Below, piece after piece: positions 6,526 through 14,300 of a DNA stretch of 20,409 nucleotides. This DNA is from a virus, in IMG/VR virus record IMGVR_UViG_3300030012_002593, positions 1 through 20,409 of that record; one strand, 5' to 3'. The translations under genes were made by a program, and so were the position numbers. The notes beneath the pieces were generated by a model that ran no database searches, was not told the DNA's origin, and worked only from the letters and a program-made list of their open reading frames with translations. Numbering within the stretch: position 1 is the stretch's first letter; the number at the start of each line of letters is the position of its first letter.

Positions 6526-9500
6526 CTATACGAATTTTAACATACCTAAGATTTGATTTGCTGGAGCAAAAGCACCAGTATACTTATATAACTTTCCTTT
6601 GAACACAAAAGTAATACCTTCTGATGGTACTACTGACTTCAAACCACCTATAGCTTTTAGTCTATCCAGCTGAGTCTTTAATGTGTTTAGCACCTTTGGG
6701 TCTTTTGATTGTCTAACTTTACTAACCGCTTTTACTAAGTCTTTACGAATTTGTTGTGCAGCTTTGGCTGGATTAGCAGCTATGAAGTCACTAAGGTTAG
6801 ATAGTATCTCAGCTCCTAACTCAAAGAAAAGAACTTCCCAATCTCTGATATGTTTCTTTTGTAGCCCTTTTAAATCTGTTTTATCTGTTCTCAATATCCA
6901 ATTTAAAAACTTTTCATTCTTTATATCTTTTCTAATCTGTGGTATCTTATAAGATTTATCTAAGAATGCCCATCTTTTGGTTAACTTAACCAATATATTG
7001 TTCGGAACATTATACTTATATTGTTTTCCTGCATTGAAAATAAATTCCATCCAATAAGCTTGATGATAATCAGCTAAAGTGTTGCTATCTCTTAGTCCAT
7101 ACCTATTTTTCAATTTATTTAACTTACCTAAAAAGTAGCTTTGTCTTCTACTAAAATCCTTTACCTTTGGTAAATTAGATACAAAAGGTTTTGTAATACT
7201 ATAAGTCTTTTGTACATTTTGATTTATCTGTTTTATCATACCAGCTAACATTCTAGCACTTCCTCTATCTTCACCTATGGGAGAACCAGCAGAGTCATAC
7301 TCTATCGTTCCATGAAACTGAAGTAGAGACTTATCGTAAGGTATGACATTTGCTGTCTTAGGATATATAACCTCTAACGACATAAACTTCCTACCCTCAT
7401 CAAATATCTTATTCTTTTGAGCATCACTCAAACCACCAACCGCTTTCTGTAAATCTCTCATAGCGTAGACAAAGGCTTTCTCAATATCACCTCTACCTGC
7501 AAACATACTTTTTATTCCGTTGATATCTAATGCACCAGCACCGTAGTTTTTGATGTGACCTTTATTTCTAGCGGCGATAAGTTTTCCACCTTTCCAACTT
7601 ACCATTATATTTTGACCATCTGTTTTTTCTGTAACTGCTCCTTCACTATCCAGTTTACCCTGTAGTGTATTAATAATTAGTGTCTTGAAATCTGAAAACG
7701 TTAAATTTTTATCATCGAATGGATGATTTAGATGTCCGTATGCACCACCTTCTAGTAGTAACTTTACCTCACTATCTAAGTTTATCCTTTCGGTTAGTTT
7801 GAAATCTTCTTCGGTGTACTCATCAGCATCAGCACCAGCTGCAAATAGAGTACCGATGATATTGTTGATAGCTGCTGTGGTTCCCATCCAACTAACAACT
7901 TCCCAACCCAATGGTTCTATAACCTCACCCATCCACTTTTTATACTTTGTTACAGCGGATGTAGAACCAGCTGCTTGACCGTGGTCAAGATATGTAAGAG
8001 GAACTGACCTATACTCATCTTTGAACGTACTACTAGCACTATTCCTTAAAACATAATCGACTACCTTCCAACCAGCATCAGAATAAATTGAATCCAACCA
8101 TTCTTTGGATGTTTTTTTGTATGTGTTGTAGTCGGTGTAAAATGTAGATGGCCCGTCATCTAAATTACCAGCAGGTGTGGCAGTAGCCTCTATTAGAAAC
8201 TCCTTTATCAACTCATCGGATAAATCATAAGACTCAAATAATTTTTTGAATTTATTTGTCATCATATTATAGATACCTTTATCAAAGTATCCAAACACTT
8301 TTTTGAAAGACTTTTCTCTTTCCTTATCCTCTATCTTCGGGTCACCCAAAAGTTTTCTCATCTGTGTTCCGCTAACGGAACCGAACTGTGGAGCGGTGAT
8401 ATAGTAACCATGCTTTTCAAAACCCTCTAAGTTGTTTTTATTCTTATTGAAATCTTGATAGTAAGTCTTACCACCACTCTTCTTAGTTCCACCTTTGAGG
8501 CGACCGGCATCTTTTTTCCCAAACGCATAAACCACAGCGGTTGTGTCGGGATTGAATTTTTTGAGCGTATTAACTGCTACATACGGAGTTTTCTCCTGTA
8601 CGATTCTATTCTTCTTTATACCCATCTTAGTCATATGACGAACCTTTTCCTTAAAGTCCATTGGATGTCTTGGTGGTTGTTTGATGTTTGATGTTGTTAT
8701 GTAAACCTCATCTACCTTTGTCTTTAACCAATTGTATGTAGCTAGATGTCCGCTGTGAAATGGTTGAAATCTACCACCGAATATACCGATTGTTTTTTTG
8801 ATTTCTTTTTGTTCGTTTACTTTCTTGTAACCACTTCCGTAAGGAACTGAGGTGTTTCCCTTTCTCTTCATCTTCTTTACCATCTTACGACTTGGTGATG
8901 GTAACATACCAGCAGGTGCTCCGAACTCCTCATTCTTCTTTTTGGTTTTCTTCTTCATCTTATTTATGTATGCTCTGTAGACAGCAGCCTGTGAAGCCTT
9001 ACCCATCTCCCTAGCTCTCTGTTCCATAGCGACAGCAGCTTGTATCTTATGTGCGTGTGACTTACCGCTACCTCTAATTTTACTGACCGATGCTTTAGCA
9101 TCCTTTACTGTAGCAAACTTCAATCCTTTGATTGTACCCTTTGGATTTTCATCTGTGTATAAGTCTGAATGTTTCTTTGAGTTTCTTCTCTGACCTTTCT
9201 TACGAGGTATTCTTGGAGCCTCATTCATCTTTAGTTTTTTTCGTAAAGAACTAATTTTTTTTATAAGTTCCTTTTGTTTAGGAGAGCCAGGCAACATTTT
9301 CATAGCCTGTGTGTACATTCTAAACAAGTCTTTATTTTCTCCTAAAGCATCATAGCCTACAATAGCCATCGCTACATCTCTTGTAGAATCTCCTCTGAAT
9401 TGTTTCTTGACTTTCTTATAATATTTCTTAATCATAGAAGAGGCTTTCTTAGCAGATTTTGTATGTTTTGTAAGGAAGTTTTGTAAAACTTTAATTTCTT

Positions 9501-10506
9501 CTTTGTTCTCATCAACGCTCTTCAGAAAGTCCCTATCGTTTCCTTTTCTGAAAGTTACTATTTTCTTTCCGTTGATTGTAGGCATTCCAAACTTGTCCCT
9601 ACCGATTGATTTTACCTTTACCTTTTTGTTCTTAAATCTACCTGTGAGTATCGTATCACCGACACTAACATCTAATTTTATGGATTCAAAAAATCTAGAC
9701 TGACCAGGATCTTTGAATATCTTTTGATGTTTCTTTTCTCTTCTTATCCACTTTTTAGCTATAGGATTCTTTGGTGGTTTCTTAATAAACTTATCTATAC
9801 CCTTACTAACCAACATCTTAAAATGTTTCTTTATCTGTGCGTCTGAAAGAACTTTGTTGTTCTGAACAATCATAAAGTTAGAACCACCGAATAAACCTTG
9901 AAAGGCTCCCATATTGTTCTGTACATCCTGCCAACTTTTCTTGACGATGCTTGCTGGTACTACCCTATCTCTTTTTTCGTTTCGTTCCATAGCAACATCT
10001 AAGTTTGTATTTACGAAAACCATATAGGTATCATAACCCATATCCATTAGTTCTTTTCTTCTTTTCTTTATCTTAGAAAACTTATGACCAGTACCATCTA
10101 TGATAACACCTAACTTACCCTTTGTGTATAACCTTAATCTTTCTTGACTTAAATCCTTAGCAAATCTTCTCAATCCGCTTGTGCTATAATCAACAGGCTT
10201 ACCTTGCTTATCCACACCAGTTAGGTCAGCAAACAACTCATCAGGCATATTATCAATATCCGTAGTACCGAAGTACTTCTTCAGTAACATCTCTAACTCA
10301 GAGTCTTGGTTTACCATCTTTAAACCTGTCTTAGATACATTTATCTTTTCAGGTATACCGAATAGTTTTTGTGCTACAAAGGATTTACCGCTACCAGGTC
10401 CTCCAGCTAAAAAGATAGCCTTAAAGATACCAGGATCTCTAGCTCCTTCGTTTAGTATGTCTTCCTCTAAAAAAGGTTTCGTTAAGTATTCTGTAAGTTT
10501 ATCCAT
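6526..10506 (-). CDS. Fusion protein: P-loop kinase, HxGH nucleotidyltransferase and KxDG ligase-like domain (1326 aa)
   Basis: A single uninterrupted frame from ATG 10506 (AGGA just upstream). Residues 28-245 are a zeta-toxin/polynucleotide-kinase type P-loop kinase: Walker A GGPGSGKS (35-42), IIDGTG (135-140), and an Arg-rich lid ERNEKRDRVVP (174-184). Residues 275-325 look like a small beta-barrel. Residues 445-515 hold a conserved-looking HSDLYTDENPKGT and AMEQRAREMGK segment of unknown function. Residues 570-755 are a cytidylyltransferase-fold domain with GGRFQPFHSGH (577-587) and SGTQMR (712-717), as in NMN adenylyltransferases. Residues 760-905 are unassigned. Residues 910-1326 resemble ATP/NAD-dependent ligases or RNA ligases: KTDG with Lys 961, SLEVIYP (Glu 1045), and EGITFVFKGKLYKY near the end (1296-1309). 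Phosphorylating, adenylylating and ligating activities suggest nucleic-acid repair or NAD metabolism. The fold assignments rest on motifs; the physiological role is inference. Confidence 0.88.
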   Translation of the reverse strand: MDKLTEYLTKPFLEEDILNEGARDPGIFKAIFLAGGPGSGKSFVAQKLFGIPEKINVSKTGLKMVNQDSELEMLLKKYFGTTDIDNMPDELFADLTGVDKQGKPVDYSTSGLRRFAKDLSQERLRLYTKGKLGVIIDGTGHKFSKIKKRRKELMDMGYDTYMVFVNTNLDVAMERNEKRDRVVPASIVKKSWQDVQNNMGAFQGLFGGSNFMIVQNNKVLSDAQIKKHFKMLVSKGIDKFIKKPPKNPIAKKWIRREKKHQKIFKDPGQSRFFESIKLDVSVGDTILTGRFKNKKVKVKSIGRDKFGMPTINGKKIVTFRKGNDRDFLKSVDENKEEIKVLQNFLTKHTKSAKKASSMIKKYYKKVKKQFRGDSTRDVAMAIVGYDALGENKDLFRMYTQAMKMLPGSPKQKELIKKISSLRKKLKMNEAPRIPRKKGQRRNSKKHSDLYTDENPKGTIKGLKFATVKDAKASVSKIRGSGKSHAHKIQAAVAMEQRAREMGKASQAAVYRAYINKMKKKTKKKNEEFGAPAGMLPSPSRKMVKKMKRKGNTSVPYGSGYKKVNEQKEIKKTIGIFGGRFQPFHSGHLATYNWLKTKVDEVYITTSNIKQPPRHPMDFKEKVRHMTKMGIKKNRIVQEKTPYVAVNTLKKFNPDTTAVVYAFGKKDAGRLKGGTKKSGGKTYYQDFNKNKNNLEGFEKHGYYITAPQFGSVSGTQMRKLLGDPKIEDKEREKSFKKVFGYFDKGIYNMMTNKFKKLFESYDLSDELIKEFLIEATATPAGNLDDGPSTFYTDYNTYKKTSKEWLDSIYSDAGWKVVDYVLRNSASSTFKDEYRSVPLTYLDHGQAAGSTSAVTKYKKWMGEVIEPLGWEVVSWMGTTAAINNIIGTLFAAGADADEYTEEDFKLTERINLDSEVKLLLEGGAYGHLNHPFDDKNLTFSDFKTLIINTLQGKLDSEGAVTEKTDGQNIMVSWKGGKLIAARNKGHIKNYGAGALDINGIKSMFAGRGDIEKAFVYAMRDLQKAVGGLSDAQKNKIFDEGRKFMSLEVIYPKTANVIPYDKSLLQFHGTIEYDSAGSPIGEDRGSARMLAGMIKQINQNVQKTYSITKPFVSNLPKVKDFSRRQSYFLGKLNKLKNRYGLRDSNTLADYHQAYWMEFIFNAGKQYKYNVPNNILVKLTKRWAFLDKSYKIPQIRKDIKNEKFLNWILRTDKTDLKGLQKKHIRDWEVLFFELGAEILSNLSDFIAANPAKAAQQIRKDLVKAVSKVRQSKDPKVLNTLKTQLDRLKAIGGLKSVVPSEGITFVFKGKLYKYTGAFAPANQILGMLKFV
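6529..7794 (-). other. KxDG ligase-like domain of the fusion protein
   Basis: The putative nucleotidyl-accepting Lys is codon 7624-7626 in EKTDGQ. Downstream there is a basic AARNKGHIK, then SLEVIYP, and a terminal EGITFVFKG followed by KLYKY, in the order of ligase motifs I, III, IV and V. The roughly 250 residues between motifs III and IV are longer than in compact RNA ligases, suggesting an inserted helical region. Confidence 0.55.
8227..8799 (-). other. HxGH nucleotidyltransferase domain (NMN adenylyltransferase-like)
   Basis: Residues 570-760 carry GGRFQPFHSGHL at the domain start and SGTQMRKLL near its end, the two ATP-contacting signatures of the cytidylyltransferase superfamily. The GRFQP-type opening is that of NMN adenylyltransferases; pantetheine-phosphate adenylyltransferase is a less likely alternative. 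Confidence 0.82.
9772..10425 (-). other. P-loop kinase domain of the fusion protein
   Basis: Residues 28-245 begin KAIFLAGGPGSGKS and include IIDGTG and the lid-type ERNEKRDRVVP. The pattern is that of zeta-toxin/Pnk-like small-molecule or polynucleotide kinases. The substrate cannot be told from sequence. Confidence 0.85.
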
Positions 10507-10523
10507 AATTTCCTATGTTTTTG

Positions 10524-10539
10524 TTCATATATAAATATA
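10524..10539. promoter_or_regulatory. AT-rich 16-base element, copy 2 (possible promoter)
   Basis: TTCATATATAAATATA on the plus strand is identical to 1887-1902. It lies in the 40-base gap upstream of the fusion gene, 18 bases before its ATG. Function is inferred only from exact repetition and location between genes. Confidence 0.35.
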
Positions 10540-10546
10540 AGGTTTA

Positions 10547-10849
10547 CTAAATATCGTCACCAAAAGATGATGCAGACATCTGAGTATATCTATTGGAATA
10601 ATCTGGATGATTAATTACTTGATTTACAAATTCATCTCTACTAGCAGAAATAGCACTTACACTACTGTCTGCAATTAACTTTGGAATCCATTCCGATTGC
10701 ATTCTTTTATAACAGTTATTTATCTTACCTGTTATCGAACCTGAAACCCAAAGTGACAGAGGGTTACTTTCATTATCTTTATCGTAAATGTCATGTTTCA
10801 ATATCTCCATTTCGATGTCTGATATTGATTGTGATATTATTGTTGCCAT
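10547..10849 (-). CDS. Hypothetical protein following the giant fibre gene (100 aa)
   Basis: The ATG at 10849 has AGGAG six bases upstream and lies 25 bases after the stop of the giant gene. The protein has 100 residues, an N-terminal mixed polar/hydrophobic stretch (ISQSISDIEMEILKHDIY), a LWVSGSITGKIN segment with a possible helix around a single Cys, and a C-terminal SASSFGDDI tail. There is no membrane span or recognised motif. It sits between a fibre gene and the fusion gene, where tail-fibre-associated proteins or chaperones are often found, but nothing in the sequence shows that role. The spacing and ribosome site make it a convincing gene. Confidence 0.8.
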   Translation of the reverse strand: MATIISQSISDIEMEILKHDIYDKDNESNPLSLWVSGSITGKINNCYKRMQSEWIPKLIADSSVSAISASRDEFVNQVINHPDYSNRYTQMSASSFGDDI

Positions 10850-10874
10850 TATTAACTCCTATTATTTAAATTTT

Positions 10875-11324
10875 TTAACCCAATAGATAACCACTAAAGA
10901 ATGAATCCAATTGAGGTGTTGAGAGGCCTGGATTACCGGAATCTACATCTACTTGAGCTGTTCCACCAGATTGTTTAAACTCTACATGAGCAGTATCACC
11001 AGCATCCATATCAGCTATAACAGTCATGTTCATTCCAAATTGATTGAGGTCAGCACTAAAATTAGGATCTATGAACCTTCTGTATTCACGATTTGAGGTG
11101 ACAATTCGTATACTAGTCCAATCAGCAGCGGTGTCGATATCATCCAACCTCAACTGAGTGGTAAGTAGGTATTTTCCGGTTACAGGTGCGGTAAAAGTAT
11201 CGGTAGAGTTGTCATAATTGCTTGCTTGGTCGTAAACTTCTGAATTAAACTCAATCTTTACTAATGTATTTATAGACAAATTATTATCTGTGCTTGAATT
11301 TAAAGCTAAGAAAGCAGGTTGTGT
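10875..11324 (-). other. C1q-like C-terminal domain of the giant fibre
   Basis: The final about 149 residues contain NYDNSTDTFTAPVTGKYLLT and end SFFSGYLLG. This is the C1q/TNF-type jelly-roll signature, a trimeric fold used at the tips of some phage and bacterial fibres. The match is by motif only. Confidence 0.7.
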
Positions 11325-14300
11325 ATTGTTGGTGTAAGTTCCACCGACATCTAAATCACCGCCTGCTGTTATACCACCAGCACTGTGATTAATTGTTACT
11401 CCTACCGAACCATTTCTGGCAAAACTTGTGGCTACGACTCCACCATCTAATCTATTTGTCAAACCAGTACTAGCAAAATATGAGCCTGAGAAAGTGGTAT
11501 CACCGGTGGTATTTATAACACCTTTATTTATCTGTATTCCTGATCCATTCGATGTAATCTCAGTTGTATTACTTGAATCACTAACTAATCTTAATCCCGC
11601 GCTAGTACCTGAAGTATTAGAAGAGTCGATTATTACACCCGAACCGATACCACCAAAATTACCAGCACTTGAAGCAGATACATGAACATATCCACCACCA
11701 GCTAATATACTATATCCAATACCATCTTCCCTATGGTCTACCGTACTAGCAGTAACATACATAGGTCCTACGCTTACAACACCAAAACTTCCTGTAGCAA
11801 TCTTTTTACCAAAATCTTCTTGCCTAAGACGGAGTTCACTACTTACACCTAAAATACCAGCAGTCTTTCTGTAGTACCCACTTCCATGATTGAGATGAGA
11901 ACCTACAATACCTGCCATTATACCTTTTTGAGAACTTAGACTTCCTATATATCCTGCAGGAATACTTGATAAAGCAAAAGAGCTTCTACCATAAATACCA
12001 GCTCTACCACCATATATATTGTTTGGATTTCTACTCTTAGAGTAACCTTGAATTACAGAAGAAGTGTAATGAAAGTTTGTTGCTGTAGCACCATGATCTC
12101 CCATCTGACCAACTAACTTAGCTTCATTACTACCCATAGAAGAATTAGAACCTGATATCTTTATTCCGTATACACTACTACCAAATACAACTTCACCAGC
12201 ACTAGATAATTGTCCTATCTGTATAAGTTCATCACCAGCCAGAGAACTTTTAGCAGCATCATACAATACTATTCTATTGTTATTTGACTGAAATTCCATT
12301 CTATCACCGGTATCACCACTAAAGAAAGAAGAGGTAGTCATACTCCAACCACCGATTGTACCTTCGGTAGATATTACCTTACCACTCATTTCCAAACCAG
12401 CAACTGATGCTGATAGAGCAGTCGTGTTTGCGTCTGTCTTTATTTCTAAAGATGTTCCATCTATTTTTATATGTTTACCTGTAGTAGGGCCAATTGTGGT
12501 TGTTGTTCCAAAAGAAGCAGAAATTTGTGTACCTCTTCTGATGTCAACTGAATTACTATCTATAAATACATTATTATTGGTTCCTGTTGTTTGTCCGATT
12601 GTCGCATTAGTTCCTTCGAATGCTGCTATCGTATCACCGGTCATTCTGATGAACATCCCACCATCATTTATAATCGTATGTTGACGAATAGGTCTTCCAA
12701 TACGCACACCACCATAATTGGCATCACTACCACCTACATCTGTTGTCACTTGTGCAGCATTCGATAGCTCAAAGGCTGATGCTGATATAGATATATTAGA
12801 TTCTTCACCATCGAAGAAAATGTGACCGCCATCAGTTTCACCTACGAAAAAATGTGCATGTGGTTGAAAACTTGGACCTGAACCGCTGACTTGCAGTAAA
12901 AGACCACCTTTTTTGAGAATTAAACCACCACCTGTTGTAGTGCTTGTTGCTCTAGTTCGAGCTTCTGCAATACTTGGAACGGTTAGTGAGCCACTAACTG
13001 TAGTCGCACCTGTAAAAATAGTAGTACCTGTTGTTTGTGGATTGTTTGATATTTCAATAAAGTTATCCTTATTGGCACCATTATCGTTCACAGCTTTCAT
13101 TACAAATCTTGTTTGACCACTATCTGCAATCAAAGCCTGTTCTGCTTTAACAGTTGCACTTGAACTTACTCTAGAAATAACAAATATGTCAGCGGATAGG
13201 TTTCGAGTTGTCGCAATTATAGCAGCACCTGGTTTTTCTACTGATGCTGATTCAAAACTAGATAGTTTTATATTACCACCTGTCGAAGTATTACTAAATG
13301 ACATCGATGTAAAAGAACCATTACCTAAATCCGTTATTTTTTGTAATTTCGTATCTGTTATTTCATATGCAGCTATTTCACCACTTGTAGCAGTAATCTT
13401 ACCACTAAGGTCAGCAGCTGAAGCAGTAATCTGTCCACTTGATTTTAATAACAATCCACTAGCACTTATCTCTGTAGAACTCAGAGTAAACCCACCTATA
13501 ACTCCTGAACCAGTAGCATTAATGGTCGTAGCAGTTATGTTACCACTAAGTAACATATCTGAAGCAGTTACCGCTCCTCTAGCCCCATCTAACGTAAAAT
13601 TACTACCGCTAATATGAATATTAGTGCCATCAAATATTAACGCTCTGTTACTACCATTACCAACATAGAATCTTGGATTACCACTATTATACTCTAGTTG
13701 TACTCCATCGTTACCAAAAGTTGTATTGTTTATAGTTAACGCTTTAGTATTTGAGTTTAGTCCTATATTGGTTCCACTTTTTATTTCATCAGCATCAATT
13801 GTAAATCCGCCGATTTCACCGCTTGTAGCAGTAATCTTGCCACTAACATCAGCTGAAGTTAATTTAGCAGCTGATGCTGTAATCTGACCTGAACCAGATA
13901 GAACCAATTCCCCATCTGAACTTATCAACCCAACAGAGTTTAAGGTAAACCCTCCTATAGTTCCAGCAGTATTTGCTGTTATTGTGTTAGCAGTTATATC
14001 ACCTGTAATATTTGCGGCTGATGCGGTAATCTGACCTAACGCACCATTTAGTAAAAGTTTTGGTATTCCAGCATTTACCGTTATGGAATTACCCATACCG
14101 CTATGAGCAGTACAGAAATAGTAAAGCGATGTTGGTGTGCTAGCACTTACTACGATGGTTAGCGATGTACTCGTAACAGTAACACCATCCGATATAACAC
14201 CACCATTGGAAGATGTTCCAATCCTAAATGGATGATTACTCATCACACTACTAGCCATAGTAAACACGTAGGTGTTACCGACTACAAATGTTAGAGCTGG

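Noticed and set aside
10507-10546. Rho-independent terminator between the 100-aa gene and the fusion gene
   Set aside because: The gap is AT-rich but has no GC stem followed by a T run.
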